Source of the DNA: Citrobacter amalonaticus
GTDB lineage: Bacteria > Pseudomonadota > Gammaproteobacteria > Enterobacterales > Enterobacteriaceae
NCBI RefSeq assembly: GCF_018323885.1
Contig: NZ_AP024585.1
Coordinates: forward strand, 3,348,001-3,412,000
Length of the DNA: 64,000 nucleotides
Direction of reading: 5' to 3'
The position numbers were made by a program, and so were the translations under genes. Positions 39,693-56,515 of this stretch are shown one piece after another; positions within the stretch are counted from its first letter, which is position 1, and each line of letters begins with the position of its first letter. The notes under the pieces are model-generated. The model was not told the DNA's origin. It saw only the letters and a list, made by a program, of their open reading frames with translations, and did no database searches.

Positions 39693-40319
39693 TTACTTCG
39701 TACCAAAAATCTTATCGCCGGCATCACCCAGCCCCGGAATAATGTATCCGTGCTCGTTCAGGCCCTGGTCGATCGACGCGGTGTAGAGTTCCACATCCGG
39801 ATGCGCTTTTTCCAGCGCGGCGATCCCTTCCGGGGCCGCCACCAGCACCAGCACTTTGATGCTGCTGCAGCCCGCTTTTTTCAGCAGATCGATAGTGGCG
39901 ATAACAGAACCCCCGGTTGCCAGCATCGGGTCGACGATCAGCGCCATGCGCTCGTCGATATTGGATACCAGCTTCTGGAAATACGGGACCGGCTCAAGCG
40001 TTTCTTCGTTGCGGTACATGCCGACCACGCTGATACGTGCGCTGGGTACGTTTTCCAGCACGCCTTCCATCATGCCCAGACCGGCACGCAGGATAGGTAC
40101 AACGGTAATTTTTTTGCCTTTGATTTGATCCACTTCGACCGGACCATTCCAGCCTTCAATGGTTACTTTTTCGGTTTCCAGGCCCGCAGTCGCTTCGTAG
40201 GTCAGCAGACTGCCTACTTCCGAGGCGAGTTCACGAAAGCGTTTGGTGCTGATATCGTTCTCACGCATCAGACCCAGCTTGTGTTTGACGAGTGGGTGTT
40301 TGACTTCCACGATCTTCAT
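39693..40319 (-). CDS. upp: Uracil phosphoribosyltransferase Upp
   Basis: A 208-residue enzyme that makes UMP from uracil and PRPP. It starts [20 protein letters not shown]. The PRPP loop is [10 protein letters not shown] near residue 131, and the uracil-binding C-terminus has [12 protein letters not shown]. Length equals E. coli Upp. It is the first gene of upp-uraA. Confidence 0.97.
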   Translation of the reverse strand: MKIVEVKHPLVKHKLGLMRENDISTKRFRELASEVGSLLTYEATAGLETEKVTIEGWNGPVEVDQIKGKKITVVPILRAGLGMMEGVLENVPSARISVVGMYRNEETLEPVPYFQKLVSNIDERMALIVDPMLATGGSVIATIDLLKKAGCSSIKVLVLVAAPEGIAALEKAHPDVELYTASIDQGLNEHGYIIPGLGDAGDKIFGTK

Positions 40320-40449
40320 ACTCTTCTCCTTTCCTCAGACGAGTGGCAACCACAAAAAAAATCGCCGGATTATACCGCTTTTCCTCTCTGGCGCAATATA
40401 ACGTATGCATGACCTGGATCAAGCAAAGTGGTATACGTTTGGGTGATGA

Positions 40450-40483
40450 GTATAAAATACGCCCCGCATTCTGTACGGGGCGT
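40450..40483 (-). terminator. Terminator of the GH1 gene
   Basis: ACGCCCCG, a 9-base loop, CGGGGCGT; on the minus strand it is followed by ATTTTATA. It lies 18 bases beyond the GH1 stop and separates that gene from the upp promoter. Confidence 0.75.
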
Positions 40484-40501
40484 CGTATCAAGTGGCTGAA
40501 A

Positions 40502-41977
<1,476 letters not shown>

Positions 41978-42020
41978 GTATGATACTGAGCAATCCCGGC
42001 ACTGCTTTCAAGGGTGAAAC

Positions 42021-42034
42021 TGAACCCGGTTTCA
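42021..42034. promoter_or_regulatory. AscG/LacI-type operator 2 upstream of the GH1 gene
   Basis: TGAACCCGGTTTCA matches the AscG consensus at 13 of 14 positions, 57 bases from operator 1 centre to centre. Everted half-sites (TTTCA, TGAAA) lie just before it at 42006-42019. Confidence 0.65.
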
Positions 42035-42118
42035 TTTTCGTGGTTCAGGTCATAAAAACACCGCGCCGCGGAGAAAATGCAGCAAATCTCGACAGATAAA
42101 AACGGATGCAACACAGGC

Positions 42119-42134
42119 TCGCAAACGTTTGCTT
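42119..42134. promoter_or_regulatory. PurR box of purMN
   Basis: TCGCAAACGTTTGCTT keeps the full core GCAAACGTTTGC. It lies about 60-75 bases before purM. PurR control of purMN is established in E. coli. Confidence 0.9.
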
Positions 42135-42173
42135 TCCCTGCTAGAATTGCGCCGAATTTTACTTTTACCGTAA

Positions 42174-43231
<1,058 letters not shown>

Positions 43232-43232
<1 letters not shown>

Positions 43233-43870
43233 TGAATATTGTGGTGCTTATTTCCGGTAACGGAAGCAATTTGCAGGCGATTATTGATGCCTGCAAAGAG
43301 AAGAAAATCAATGGCACCCTGCGGGCAGTATTCAGCAACAAGGCCGACGCGTTCGGCCTTGAGCGTGCCAGAAAAGCGGCAATCCCGGCCCATACGCTAA
43401 CGGCGGATCAGTTTTCCAGCCGTGAAGCATTTGACCGCGAGCTGATCCTTGAGATCGACGCGTATGCGCCTGACGTTGTGGTGCTGGCCGGTTTTATGCG
43501 CATTCTGAGCCCGGCGTTCGTCGCGCACTATAACGGTCGACTGCTGAATATTCACCCTTCCCTGTTGCCCAAATATCCCGGTTTGCACACCCACCGTCAG
43601 GCGCTGGAAAACGGCGATGAGGAACACGGCACCTCGGTCCACTTTGTCACTGACGAGCTCGACGGCGGACCGGTCATTTTGCAGTCCAAAGTTCCGGTTT
43701 TTGAGGGCGATGACGAAGATGAAATCACCGCCCGCGTTCAGGTTCAGGAACACGCCATTTACCCGCTGGTCGTCAGTTGGTTTGTGGACGGACGGCTGAA
43801 AATGCGCGATAACGCCGCCTGGCTGGACGGTGTTCGCCTGCCGCCACAGGGCTACGCTGCCGACGAGTAA
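43232..43870 (+). CDS. purN: GAR transformylase PurN
   Basis: A 212-residue folate-dependent phosphoribosylglycinamide formyltransferase. It begins MNIVVLISGNGSNLQAIIDA (GNGSNLQ phosphate loop). The catalytic region NIHPSLLPKYPGLHTH near residue 106 and Asp in VTDELDGGPVI near 144 are present. It is translationally coupled to purM. Confidence 0.97.
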
Positions 43871-43877
43871 AAACGGT

Positions 43878-43909
43878 GCCGGATAACGGATGTCATCCCT
43901 TATCCGGCC
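43878..43909. repeat. REP palindrome after purN
   Basis: GCCGGATAACGGATGTCATC followed by CCTTATCCGGCC, 8 bases beyond purN. The next 150 bases hold the ppk promoter region, with no recognised gene. Confidence 0.8.
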
Positions 43910-44058
43910 AGCGCTTCTCTTCAGACCTCCAGTCCCCCTTCCCCTTTGCGATCAGACGGTTTATTGTCATATTTTTCTGGCACAGTTGGACATCTGAGCG
44001 CAATGCTCGCCATAATAATCAGGCAGTGTCCCGTGAATAAAACGGAGTATAAGTATTA

Positions 44059-47671
<3,613 letters not shown>

Positions 47672-47678
47672 AGCACAC

Positions 47679-49919
47679 TCAGGTGCCAGTCACTGGCACC
47701 TGCTCTTTCAGCGTGTCGCTTAACGGCTGCGGCACACCGATTAAATATCCCTGCATATAATCAATCCCCAGAGAGATCGCGGCATGGCGAATCTCCTCAC
47801 TTTCGACAAATTCAGCGACCACCTGCATTTTCTTCATACGCGCCAGATGACAGATTGAGGCCACAATCTGATAGTCGAGGCTATTCGAAACGATATTGCG
47901 GATGAAACTACCGTCAATCTTCAGAATATTGGCGTTAACGTTTTTCAGCCTTGCATAACTGGCGTAACCCGTACCGAAGTCATCAATAGCGATTTGGCAG
48001 CCCAGTTGTTGCAGGTTTTGCAGCGTTGCCTCCGCCTGTCCGGCATTCATCAGCGCCTGACTTTCTGTCACTTCAAATATCAATTGCCAGGCTTCGATCT
48101 GGTATTTGCTCAGCAGTTTGCTGATATCCTGCGCAAACCTGGCCCGACAGACCGAGGACGCCGACAGGTTAAGCGCAAAGCGACGGGCAGGCATCTGCGC
48201 ACGATTCTCCGCCATAAAGCGTAACGTGTGTTCGATAACCCAGAGATCAATTCTCGAGGAGAGACCAAACTCATGCGCGACGGGCAGGAAGGCATCAGGG
48301 TTGATCATGCCACCGTCATCATCCAGCAATCGCAGTAAAATCTCATGATAAACATCGCCGCGAAGCCCTTCGATTGGCTGCGCCATCAGACAAAAACGGT
48401 CATGCTCCAGCGCATGCTGTAACCGGTTCATCATTGCGACTTTGTCTCGCAGATTACGCTGCATGTTCATCGCACCACTACGCTCTAAATTTTCCGGCGT
48501 GTTGGTCATGATGGACAGCTCAGCCGTCGTGCTCAACTCCCCCAGCAACAGGTAAATGTGATTTACCGGGGAACGCACATAGCAATAGCTCATCCCCACC
48601 TGTGGCTGGAACGTCATGCCATCCCAGACAAACCGGAACGTCTTGATATGCTCATCCAGATCGTCAATGCGTTGCTGATGTGACTCTGTATTTAAGCGTA
48701 GCAGCAGGTCAGGCCCGGACATTTGGTAAACATGTTCATCAGGACCCAATTTTTCGGCAATCCAGTGGGAGAGCTGTTGCTTGTACTGGATACGCAGCAT
48801 TATTCCGTAATTTTTCACGAGAAACTCGAGTTCAGGAACGCGCAGAAAGCACAACGCAGACCAGGGCGTATTTCTCAGCGCGCGGTTGAGCGCACGAAGA
48901 TTGGGAAGATGGACAACCGGATCAAGAAACGCAAGCCGTCGGGCACGACTGCTCACAATCCGCTGACGCGTCGCCAGCACCGCCATGTAATTCACAATAA
49001 AAGAAAAAACCAGGAAACTGGAAGAGGTAATCGCCAGTTGTACATCGTAACCTGAATAATAGGGCGTATAGCTTCTGTAATTATGGATCGCAATAATTAA
49101 AACTGGCGCCCATAGCAGTGATATGAATCGATAGCCATAACGCATCGCTCCCCATAACATAACCGGGAGTAATAACGACATAGTATAGTTCGTGCTGAAT
49201 ATGGAACTATTTTCATTCAGTGGCATACAAAGCAAAGACATTAAAGCGGACAATACCAGCAACCAAATAATGATCTCTTTTTGCGAGGCCTTGGCATCAA
49301 ACTGTAACTTTAATTGTGAATAATAGCCGCGTAAATGTAGCGGGTTACGAATAACGCGAATAATAAAGTAGAAGAGCGGTACACCAATCAAATTGCCCAC
49401 CAGAATACCCTGGTAGTTTATTAATGCGTTGATGTTAAATGGTGTTCCCCCCATTAAGCTCAACTTGCTTTCATACAACCCCACAAAGGCTGCGAACTGG
49501 AAAAGCACCAGAAATAGCGTTGCGGCGCAAAAAACTTGCCAAAAAATGCGGGGGAAGACCAGCTGCGCGTCACCATGCGAGATGTTGTTACGTCGGGGCG
49601 TAAAAACACGGTAACCGCCCCAACTGAGCACGACAGCAATAAGAAAATGCGCAATAACAGGCAATGTTTCCGCCAGACCTACCTGCGGATATTTGCGAAT
49701 AAAAACCGCCAGAACAATACCGGGTAAGGCCGCCCAACCGAAAAAAATCATCAGGCTCATCATGAGTGATAACGGTAAGTAGAAAAGGATGACATCCCCG
49801 GTGGCCACATGCGCATAGGTATTCGTATGGCTCACGAGCGGTAAAAACAGGGAAGGCAAAATCAGAGGCAGTCCCCACCACTTATCTCTGATTGCAATAT
49901 AAGTTTTATTCAGTCGCAT
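47679..49919 (-). CDS. pdeF: PdeF c-di-GMP phosphodiesterase (YfgF)
   Basis: A 746-residue inner-membrane enzyme. The N-terminal MASE1-like region has about eight TM segments (1-325), then a degenerate GGDEF domain without a GGDEF motif (about 330-470), then an EAL domain (480-740). The EAL signature reads EILLRL; NLSASSV, EVTES, DDFGTGYAS and the distal catalytic glutamate segment VVAEFVESEE are present, so activity is expected. E. coli YfgF is an anaerobic phosphodiesterase. An FNR-like site lies upstream. Confidence 0.94.
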   Translation of the reverse strand: MRLNKTYIAIRDKWWGLPLILPSLFLPLVSHTNTYAHVATGDVILFYLPLSLMMSLMIFFGWAALPGIVLAVFIRKYPQVGLAETLPVIAHFLIAVVLSWGGYRVFTPRRNNISHGDAQLVFPRIFWQVFCAATLFLVLFQFAAFVGLYESKLSLMGGTPFNINALINYQGILVGNLIGVPLFYFIIRVIRNPLHLRGYYSQLKLQFDAKASQKEIIIWLLVLSALMSLLCMPLNENSSIFSTNYTMSLLLPVMLWGAMRYGYRFISLLWAPVLIIAIHNYRSYTPYYSGYDVQLAITSSSFLVFSFIVNYMAVLATRQRIVSSRARRLAFLDPVVHLPNLRALNRALRNTPWSALCFLRVPELEFLVKNYGIMLRIQYKQQLSHWIAEKLGPDEHVYQMSGPDLLLRLNTESHQQRIDDLDEHIKTFRFVWDGMTFQPQVGMSYCYVRSPVNHIYLLLGELSTTAELSIMTNTPENLERSGAMNMQRNLRDKVAMMNRLQHALEHDRFCLMAQPIEGLRGDVYHEILLRLLDDDGGMINPDAFLPVAHEFGLSSRIDLWVIEHTLRFMAENRAQMPARRFALNLSASSVCRARFAQDISKLLSKYQIEAWQLIFEVTESQALMNAGQAEATLQNLQQLGCQIAIDDFGTGYASYARLKNVNANILKIDGSFIRNIVSNSLDYQIVASICHLARMKKMQVVAEFVESEEIRHAAISLGIDYMQGYLIGVPQPLSDTLKEQVPVTGT
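47680..47708 (+). terminator. Terminator of ppk-ppx, overlapping the pdeF 3' end
   Basis: CAGGTGCCA, GTCAC, TGGCACCTG, then CTCTTTC. It begins 9 bases after the ppx stop, inside the last codons of convergent pdeF. Confidence 0.75.
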
Positions 49920-50047
49920 AGACGCTCAGCGGAACCCCTGGATCCTTAAGGGGTGAATCAGACAGGCATCCCACCTGACGTCAAAATTAAGATGAAAAAC
50001 TCACCATACATGTCGCACAGATTTTAGTTATCAACGGGAAGTTATTT

Positions 50048-50061
50048 TTGACGTATATCAA
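50048..50061. promoter_or_regulatory. FNR-like site upstream of pdeF
   Basis: TTGACGTATATCAA matches the FNR consensus TTGAT-N4-ATCAA at 9 of 10 positions, about 130 bases upstream of the pdeF start. FNR involvement with E. coli yfgF has been reported; the site could also serve divergent yfgG. Confidence 0.6.
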
Positions 50062-50267
50062 ATAATTCCGTCCCCATTAACCAATTATTACCTTTATTTC
50101 ACGGTGTTATCATTCTCATATTATTAATGTAAATAATATCATTATTCTTCATAACAACGAGATATGATTCAACTGACGCAATTTTACATAATCAAGAATT
50201 GACCCGCCTGACACAGTGTGCCTTAATGTATCTATCGCCCGTATGGGCATCCCTTAAGGAACCTTTT

Positions 50268-50459
50268 GTGAGTCAGGCAACCAGTATGCGAAAACGACAT
50301 CGATTTAACAGTCGCATGACCCGTATCGTATTGCTTATCAGCTTTATCTTCTTTTTTGGACGTTTTGTCTACTCTTCTATCGGCGCCTGGCATCATCATC
50401 AGGACAAAAAAGACGCGCAACAGTCTACTCTTTCTGTCGAAACGCCTGCTCAACGTTAA
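50268..50459 (+). CDS. yfgG: YfgG, small membrane protein
   Basis: A 63-residue protein starting at GTG (VSQATSMRKRHRFNSRM), with AAGGA 7 bases upstream. A basic N-terminus is followed by one TM helix (about residues 19-38, IVLLISFIFFFGRFVYSSIG), then a His-rich HHHQ stretch and a polar tail. Length equals E. coli YfgG. The 24-residue upstream extension of the frame lacks a ribosome-binding site. Function is not firmly established. Confidence 0.88.
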   Translation: MSQATSMRKRHRFNSRMTRIVLLISFIFFFGRFVYSSIGAWHHHQDKKDAQQSTLSVETPAQR

Positions 50460-50511
50460 TCCTGTTATTTCAGACAGACGCCATTTGGTCTTTTATACGC
50501 CCAAATAAAGC

Positions 50512-50540
50512 AAAAACCCCCTGTCTAAACAGAGGGTTTT
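50512..50540. terminator. Bidirectional terminator between yfgG and guaA
   Basis: AAAAACCCCCTGT, CTAA, ACAGAGGGTTTT: a stem with one mismatch and T-runs on both strands. It serves convergent yfgG and guaBA. Confidence 0.9.
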
Positions 50541-50571
50541 GTCGATTATACGTCAGTGACGTGTGGGGATA

Positions 50572-52149
50572 TTATTCCCACTCGATCGTAGCTGGCGGCT
50601 TACCGCTGATGTCATACACGACGCGGGAAATGCCGTTCACTTCGTTGATGATGCGGTTAGACACACGGCCCAGGAAGTCATACGGCAGGTGTGCCCAATG
50701 CGCGGTCATGAAGTCGATGGTTTCAACCGCACGCAGAGAAACCACCCAGTCGTATTTACGGCCATCGCCCATCACGCCAACAGAGCGAACCGGCAGGAAC
50801 ACGGTGAACGCCTGACTCACTTTGTTGTACAGGTCGGCTTTGTGCAGTTCTTCAATGAAGATAGCGTCCGCACGACGCAGCAGGTCGCAATATTCTTTCT
50901 TCACTTCACCCAGCACGCGCACGCCCAGACCTGGTCCCGGGAACGGGTGACGGTAGAGCATATCGTACGGCAGGCCCAGTTCCAGACCAATTTTACGCAC
51001 TTCGTCTTTGAACAGCTCTTTCAGCGGCTCAACCAGGCCCATCTTCATCTCTTTAGGCAGACCACCTACGTTATGGTGAGATTTGATGACATGCGCTTTA
51101 CCGGTCGCAGAAGCGGCAGATTCGATAACGTCAGGATAGATGGTGCCCTGCGCCAGCCATTTCACATCTTCCAGCTTCAGCGCTTCTTCGTCGAAGACTT
51201 CAACAAAAACGCGGCCAATGATCTTACGTTTCGCTTCCGGATCGTTCTCGCCTTTCAGCGCGGTCAGGAAACGATCTTCAGCCGGAACATGAACAATGTT
51301 CAGACCAAAGTGATCACCGAACATATCCATCACCTGCCCGGCTTCATTCAGACGCAGCAGACCATTATCGACGAAGACACAGGTCAGGTTTTTACCAATC
51401 GCACGGTGCAGCAGCATCGCCGTGACGGAAGAGTCCACGCCACCGGAAAGGCCGAGGATCACTTTGTCATCGCCAACCTGCTGGCGGATACGCTCAACGG
51501 CGTCGTCGATGATTTTTGCCGGCGTCCACAACGCTTCACACTGGCAGATATCGCGGACAAAACGCTCCAGCATACGCATCCCCTGACGGGTATGGGTCAC
51601 TTCCGGGTGGAACTGAACGCCGTAGAAGCGTTTTTCTTCGTTCGCCATAATGGCAAACGGGCAGCTTTCGGTGCTGGCAACGGTGACGAAGTCGGACGGG
51701 ATTGCCGTCACTTTATCGCCGTGGCTCATCCACACATCCAACAGCGGTTTGCCGTCAGCGGTCAGGGAGTCTTCGATACCGCGAACCAGCGCGCTATCGG
51801 TTACAACTTCAACCTGCGCGTAGCCGAATTCACGCTCAGTCGACCCTTCAACATGACCGCCCAACTGCATCGCCATCGTCTGCATGCCGTAGCACACGCC
51901 GAAGACCGGAACGCCGGCTTCGAAAACGTATTGCGGTGCACGTGGGCTGTTGTCTTCCGTGGTGCTTTCCGGGCCACCGGAAAGAATGATGCCGCTAGGA
52001 TTAAACTCGCGAATCTGTGCTTCAGTTACATCCCACGCCCACAGTTCACAGTAAACGCCCAGTTCACGTACGCGACGTGCAACCAGTTGTGTGTACTGCG
52101 ATCCGAAATCAAGGATGAGAATGCGATGCTTGTGAATATTGTCTGTCAT
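50572..52149 (-). CDS. guaA: GMP synthetase GuaA
   Basis: A 525-residue glutamine-hydrolysing GMP synthase. The class I amidotransferase domain has catalytic Cys in [12 protein letters not shown] near residue 86 and HPE in [10 protein letters not shown] near 181. The ATP pyrophosphatase P-loop SGGVDSS is near residue 235. The C-terminal dimerisation domain ends PPATIEWE. It is second in guaBA, 67 bases after guaB. Confidence 0.98.
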   Translation of the reverse strand: MTDNIHKHRILILDFGSQYTQLVARRVRELGVYCELWAWDVTEAQIREFNPSGIILSGGPESTTEDNSPRAPQYVFEAGVPVFGVCYGMQTMAMQLGGHVEGSTEREFGYAQVEVVTDSALVRGIEDSLTADGKPLLDVWMSHGDKVTAIPSDFVTVASTESCPFAIMANEEKRFYGVQFHPEVTHTRQGMRMLERFVRDICQCEALWTPAKIIDDAVERIRQQVGDDKVILGLSGGVDSSVTAMLLHRAIGKNLTCVFVDNGLLRLNEAGQVMDMFGDHFGLNIVHVPAEDRFLTALKGENDPEAKRKIIGRVFVEVFDEEALKLEDVKWLAQGTIYPDVIESAASATGKAHVIKSHHNVGGLPKEMKMGLVEPLKELFKDEVRKIGLELGLPYDMLYRHPFPGPGLGVRVLGEVKKEYCDLLRRADAIFIEELHKADLYNKVSQAFTVFLPVRSVGVMGDGRKYDWVVSLRAVETIDFMTAHWAHLPYDFLGRVSNRIINEVNGISRVVYDISGKPPATIEWE

Positions 52150-52216
52150 TGACGCTAATTCCGAGGCAAGTGAAACAATAACAAAACGCCCGGTTAAAAC
52201 CGGGCGCGGAAACTTA

Positions 52217-53683
52217 TCAGGAGCCCATACGGTAATTCGGGGACTCTTTGGTGATGGTCACGTCGTGAACGTGGCTTTCCTGAATACCCGCACCACTGAT
52301 ACGTACGAATTCCGCTTTAGTACGCAATTCGTCGATAGTACCACAGCCGGTCAGCCCCATACAGGAGCGCAGGCCGCCCATCTGCTGGTGAATAATCTCT
52401 TTCAGGCGGCCTTTATAGGCAACGCGGCCTTCGATACCTTCCGGCACCAGTTTGTCTGCGGCGTTATCGCTCTGGAAGTAACGGTCAGAAGAACCTTTGG
52501 ACATTGCGCCCAGAGAGCCCATACCGCGGTAGGATTTGTAGGAACGGCCCTGGTAAAGTTCGATTTCACCCGGGGATTCTTCCGTGCCCGCCAGCATGGA
52601 ACCCACCATCACCGCGCTTGCACCAGCCGCGATAGCTTTGGCGATATCGCCAGAGAAACGGATACCGCCGTCAGCGATAACGGGAATCCCCATCCCTTCC
52701 AGCGCTTCAACAGCATCAGACACTGCGGTGATCTGCGGAACACCCACGCCAGTCACGATACGAGTGGTACAGATGGAACCAGGGCCAATACCCACTTTCA
52801 CCGCGCTCACGCCCGCTTCCGCCAGGGCACGAGCCCCCGCGCCGGTCGCCACGTTACCGCCAATGATTTGCAGATCCGGGTATTTCGCACGGGTTTCACG
52901 AATGCGCTGTAAAACACCTTCAGAATGGCCGTGAGAAGAATCAATCAGCAGCACGTCAACACCTGCCGCGACCAGCGCATCAACACGCTCTTCGTTGCCA
53001 GCGCCTGCGCCAACCGCAGCGCCAACGCGCAGACGGCCATGCTCATCTTTACAGGAGTTCGGCTTACGTTCCGCTTTCTGGAAATCTTTTACGGTGATCA
53101 TGCCGAGCAGATGGAAGCTGTCATCAACAACCAGCGCTTTCTCGACGCGTTTCTCGTGCATTTTTGCCAGCACGACGTCACGCGCTTCGCCTTCGCGAAC
53201 GGTGACCAGACGCTCTTTCGGCGTCATGTAAACGCTGACCGGTTGGCTCAAATCGGTGACAAAACGCACGTCACGACCGGTGATGATCCCAACCAGCTCA
53301 TTGTCTTCGGTCACGACAGGATAACCTGCAAAGCCATTGCGTTCAGTCAGTTCTTTCACTTCACGCAGGGTAGTCGTCGGCAGAACGGTTTGCGGGTCAG
53401 TTACTACGCCAGATTCATGTTTTTTCACGCGGCGGACTTCTTCTGCCTGACGCTCAATCGACATGTTTTTGTGGATAAAACCAATGCCACCTTCCTGTGC
53501 CAGTGCAATCGCGAGGCGCGCTTCAGTCACGGTATCCATCGCTGCGGAGAGCATAGGAATGTTCAGACGAATCGTTTTCGTCAACTGCGTGCTGAGGTCA
53601 GCAGTATTCGGCAGAACGGTGGAATGAGCGGGAACGAGGAGGACGTCGTCAAACGTCAAAGCTTCTTTAGCAATACGTAGCAT
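52217..53683 (-). CDS. guaB: IMP dehydrogenase GuaB
   Basis: A 488-residue enzyme converting IMP to XMP with NAD+. It starts [21 protein letters not shown] Bateman module of two CBS domains spans about 93-205. The catalytic loop is [13 protein letters not shown] with Cys near 305, and the flap has [10 protein letters not shown]. The ATG at 53683 matches the family start; an upstream extension to 53869 runs through the promoter. Confidence 0.98.
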   Translation of the reverse strand: MLRIAKEALTFDDVLLVPAHSTVLPNTADLSTQLTKTIRLNIPMLSAAMDTVTEARLAIALAQEGGIGFIHKNMSIERQAEEVRRVKKHESGVVTDPQTVLPTTTLREVKELTERNGFAGYPVVTEDNELVGIITGRDVRFVTDLSQPVSVYMTPKERLVTVREGEARDVVLAKMHEKRVEKALVVDDSFHLLGMITVKDFQKAERKPNSCKDEHGRLRVGAAVGAGAGNEERVDALVAAGVDVLLIDSSHGHSEGVLQRIRETRAKYPDLQIIGGNVATGAGARALAEAGVSAVKVGIGPGSICTTRIVTGVGVPQITAVSDAVEALEGMGIPVIADGGIRFSGDIAKAIAAGASAVMVGSMLAGTEESPGEIELYQGRSYKSYRGMGSLGAMSKGSSDRYFQSDNAADKLVPEGIEGRVAYKGRLKEIIHQQMGGLRSCMGLTGCGTIDELRTKAEFVRISGAGIQESHVHDVTITKESPNYRMGS

Positions 53684-53736
53684 GGGCAATATCTCTAACC
53701 TGGGGGTGGATAAATATTGCCGTGGCATTATACAGA

Positions 53737-53752
53737 GCGTAATCGGTTGCAT
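53737..53752. promoter_or_regulatory. PurR box of guaBA
   Basis: On the minus strand ATGCAACCGATTACGC resembles the PurR consensus with the central CG and flanking GCAA kept. It is 54-69 bases before guaB. PurR regulation of guaBA is known in E. coli. Confidence 0.7.
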
Positions 53753-53844
53753 CCACACTTTTTTGCAAATAATGCTTGCGCTCCTGCTCAGGCGGGTTAC
53801 TATCGATTGAATAACCTGCTGATTTAGAATTTGATCCCGCTCAC

Positions 53845-55215
53845 ATGTTATCCTCTCAGACCTCCGCAATTTTTACTGTTAGCCGCCTTAATCAGACGGT
53901 TCGTCTGCTGTTAGAACAGGAAATGGGACAGGTCTGGATCAGCGGCGAGATTTCCAATTTCTCACAGCCGTCATCGGGGCACTGGTACTTCACGCTAAAA
54001 GATGACACGGCACAGGTTCGCTGTGCCATGTTCCGCAACAGCAATCGTCGGGTGACCTTTCGCCCCCAGCACGGCCAGCAGGTTTTGGTTCGCGCCAATA
54101 TCACCCTGTACGAGCCGCGCGGCGACTATCAGATTATCGTCGAAAGCATGCAGCCTGCCGGTGAAGGTCTGCTCCAGCAAAAGTATGAACAGTTAAAAGC
54201 TAAACTGCAGGCTGAAGGGCTTTTTGATCAGCAGCATAAGCAGTCACTTCCCTCTCCCGCCCACTGCGTGGGGGTGATTACCTCGAAAACCGGGGCCGCA
54301 CTGCACGATATTCTCCATGTTCTGAAACGTCGCGATCCCTCTTTACCGGTTATCATCTATCCGACCGCCGTCCAGGGTGACGACGCACCGGGGCAGATTG
54401 TCCGTGCAATCGAACTGGCGAATGCGCGCCAGGAGTGTGATGTCCTGATCGTCGGTCGCGGCGGCGGTTCGCTGGAAGATTTATGGAGTTTTAACGACGA
54501 GCGTGTCGCACGGGCTATTTTTGCCAGCGCGATTCCGGTAGTCAGCGCCGTCGGCCATGAAACGGACGTCACCATTGCCGATTTTATTGCCGACCTGCGT
54601 GCGCCGACGCCTTCGGCCGCCGCTGAAATGGTCAGCCGCAATCAGCAGGAGTTGCTGCGTCAGATCCTGTCTGCACAGCAGCGTCTCGGCATGGCGATGG
54701 ATTACTTTCTGGCGAACCGCAGTCGTCGATTCACTCAGATTTATCATCGCCTGCAACAGCAACATCCGCAGTTGCGTCTCGCTCGTCAGCAGACGGCACT
54801 GGAGAGGTTGCATCAGCGTATGAACGTGGCCATCGACGGCCAGTTGAAGCGCACCAGCCAGCGGCAATCCCGTCTGCTGCAACGCCTGAACCAGCAAAGT
54901 CCGCAGCCACGCATTCATCGTGCGCAAACCCGCATTCAGCAACTGGAATATCGTCTGGTGGAGAATGTGCGTTCCCGTCTGAGCGCCACGCGGGAACGCT
55001 TTGGCAACGCAGTTACCCACCTGGAAGCGGTCAGCCCACTCTCGACCCTGGCGCGTGGTTACAGCGTCTCTACGGCCACCGACGGCAAAGTGCTGAAAAA
55101 AGTGACACAAGTGAAAGCCGGTGATGTGATGACGACCCGGCTGGAAGACGGCTGGGTAGAAAGTGAAGTCAAAAGCATAACGCCGGTGAAAAAACGCGCG
55201 CGAAAAAAAGCCTGA
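53845..55215 (+). CDS. xseA: Exonuclease VII large subunit XseA
   Basis: A 456-residue subunit of the single-strand exonuclease VII. The N-terminal OB-fold (about 1-103) includes [20 protein letters not shown]. The catalytic core has [25 protein letters not shown] and [14 protein letters not shown] long coiled-coil arm follows (about 260-380, Gln/Arg-rich), then LARGYS. It is divergent from guaB. Confidence 0.96.
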   Translation: MLSSQTSAIFTVSRLNQTVRLLLEQEMGQVWISGEISNFSQPSSGHWYFTLKDDTAQVRCAMFRNSNRRVTFRPQHGQQVLVRANITLYEPRGDYQIIVESMQPAGEGLLQQKYEQLKAKLQAEGLFDQQHKQSLPSPAHCVGVITSKTGAALHDILHVLKRRDPSLPVIIYPTAVQGDDAPGQIVRAIELANARQECDVLIVGRGGGSLEDLWSFNDERVARAIFASAIPVVSAVGHETDVTIADFIADLRAPTPSAAAEMVSRNQQELLRQILSAQQRLGMAMDYFLANRSRRFTQIYHRLQQQHPQLRLARQQTALERLHQRMNVAIDGQLKRTSQRQSRLLQRLNQQSPQPRIHRAQTRIQQLEYRLVENVRSRLSATRERFGNAVTHLEAVSPLSTLARGYSVSTATDGKVLKKVTQVKAGDVMTTRLEDGWVESEVKSITPVKKRARKKA

Positions 55216-55224
55216 CATCAGGCT
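55203..55224 (-). terminator. Terminator of the MFS gene
   Basis: AGCCTGA, CA, TCAGGCT; on the minus strand it is followed by TTTTTTT. It overlaps the MFS stop codon and the last xseA codons. Confidence 0.7.
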
Positions 55225-56356
55225 AGCGTTCGCCTTCAGGTGAAATGAACAGCAATGCCCCCGACAGCCCAGAAAAAACAACCAGTGCCTCCGCCGCGCC
55301 AATCGCGCCATAAAGCTGACCAAATGTCACAGAGCCAACAATTTGCCCAACGGCCAGCATCAGGAAAGCCAGACTGACACCCGCCGCCGGTGAAGGCTCC
55401 GCCAGCGCGGCGCCCCGCACCAACAGCACACCGGATAAAATGACATATCCCGCCCCGTTTAGCGCCGCGACCGGAAACAACCACCAGGCGAAACCGTGGC
55501 TTAGCGCCAGGGACACTAGCGAAACCGCCATAAACACCAGCGAGCAACAGTAAACCCCGCGCATACCGATACGCTTTGCCGCACTTCCGGTAAATACAGC
55601 GGCAATTCCTGCACCACCGCTGACCAGCCACAGCATATGGGTGATGGCACTGTCCAGCCCGGTATGGCGCTGCAGCAATTCGGGGCCAAAACTCCACCAT
55701 GCCGCGCTGGCGACACCGCTAACAAAGGCTATCACCAGCAGGCGAAACATCCCCGATTTCGCAAGGACAACGCGCCAGCGCGGCGGCGCTCGGAGTTGTT
55801 CCGCGTGTTCCCCAGGCAACGTACGCAGAGCGGCAAACAGACAGAGTAGCGCCATGACTGCAAAGACGATGCATGCCATGCGCCAGTTACCCGACATAAC
55901 CCGTAACACCAGAACCGACAGGATGATCCCCCCACTCGTTCCGGCGTTGATAAGGGTATTTACCTGGGTTTGCCGTTCCGCAGAGATTCGCTTACTCACC
56001 GCTGCGGCAAGGGACGGTGAGGCCAGCCCGGAGCTGAGCCCGGCGATAAAAAGACCTGTCGCCAGAATAAGAGGGGAATACGCCAACGCCAGGATAACTA
56101 ATCCAATTGCTGCGGAGATTCCCGCCAGAACGGCCGGGAGTCGTGGACCAAAGCGATCCGTCAGAAAGGAGGCCAAAAAAACGGATAAACAGTAGGCAAC
56201 ATAGCTGCAGGCCGCAATAATCCCGGCAACTTCTGGCGTGAAGGGAATCGCCTGACGGATATCAGGCAGCATGATTCCCCATGAAAATCGCGCCATTCCG
56301 TAAGTCACAGCAATCAGTGAGAAACCCGTCATCCCCAACGCGACATGTTTATTCAT
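55223..56356 (-). CDS. MFS transporter (YbfB/YjiJ-type)
   Basis: A 377-residue major-facilitator protein with about 12 TM segments. It starts MNKHVALGMTGFSLIAVTYG after GAGGGG. The RFSWGIMLPDIR segment in TM1 and the loop LTDRFGPRLPAVL between TM2 and TM3 are typical. Substrate is unknown. It is convergent with xseA (7-base gap) and divergent from the protealysin gene. It has no evident counterpart here in E. coli K-12 as I recall. Confidence 0.85.
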   Translation of the reverse strand: MNKHVALGMTGFSLIAVTYGMARFSWGIMLPDIRQAIPFTPEVAGIIAACSYVAYCLSVFLASFLTDRFGPRLPAVLAGISAAIGLVILALAYSPLILATGLFIAGLSSGLASPSLAAAVSKRISAERQTQVNTLINAGTSGGIILSVLVLRVMSGNWRMACIVFAVMALLCLFAALRTLPGEHAEQLRAPPRWRVVLAKSGMFRLLVIAFVSGVASAAWWSFGPELLQRHTGLDSAITHMLWLVSGGAGIAAVFTGSAAKRIGMRGVYCCSLVFMAVSLVSLALSHGFAWWLFPVAALNGAGYVILSGVLLVRGAALAEPSPAAGVSLAFLMLAVGQIVGSVTFGQLYGAIGAAEALVVFSGLSGALLFISPEGER

Positions 56357-56515
56357 TGTTCCCCTCACCTTATGCGTCGTTAAAAACGTAAACCCTGATA
56401 GTCAGTTGCGCCACTTTCAGCAGCGCTGATTTGTCCGACTTTCCTGCAGGTTTGCTTCTATGATTTACACTTAACATGCTTACTTTTTCGGCATTGCCAG
56501 ACTCAGGAGAGCCTT

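Noticed and set aside
40430..40446. PurR-like half-site upstream of upp (TATACGTTTGGGT)
   Set aside because: Only one half resembles the consensus and it lies over 110 bases from upp, nearer the GH1 terminator.
43964..43985. Possible Pho box before ppk (TTGTCATATTTTTCTGGCAC)
   Set aside because: Only one half fits CTGTCAT well, and the spacing to the second half is not the usual 11 bases, so I did not list it as a feature.
50563..52152. A 529-codon open frame on the plus strand across guaA
   Set aside because: It is the exact antisense shadow of guaA, has no ribosome-binding site and a composition typical of reversed high-GC coding sequence.
53684..53869. N-terminal extension of guaB
   Set aside because: It crosses the PurR box and overlaps the xseA start; the conserved protein begins at 53683.
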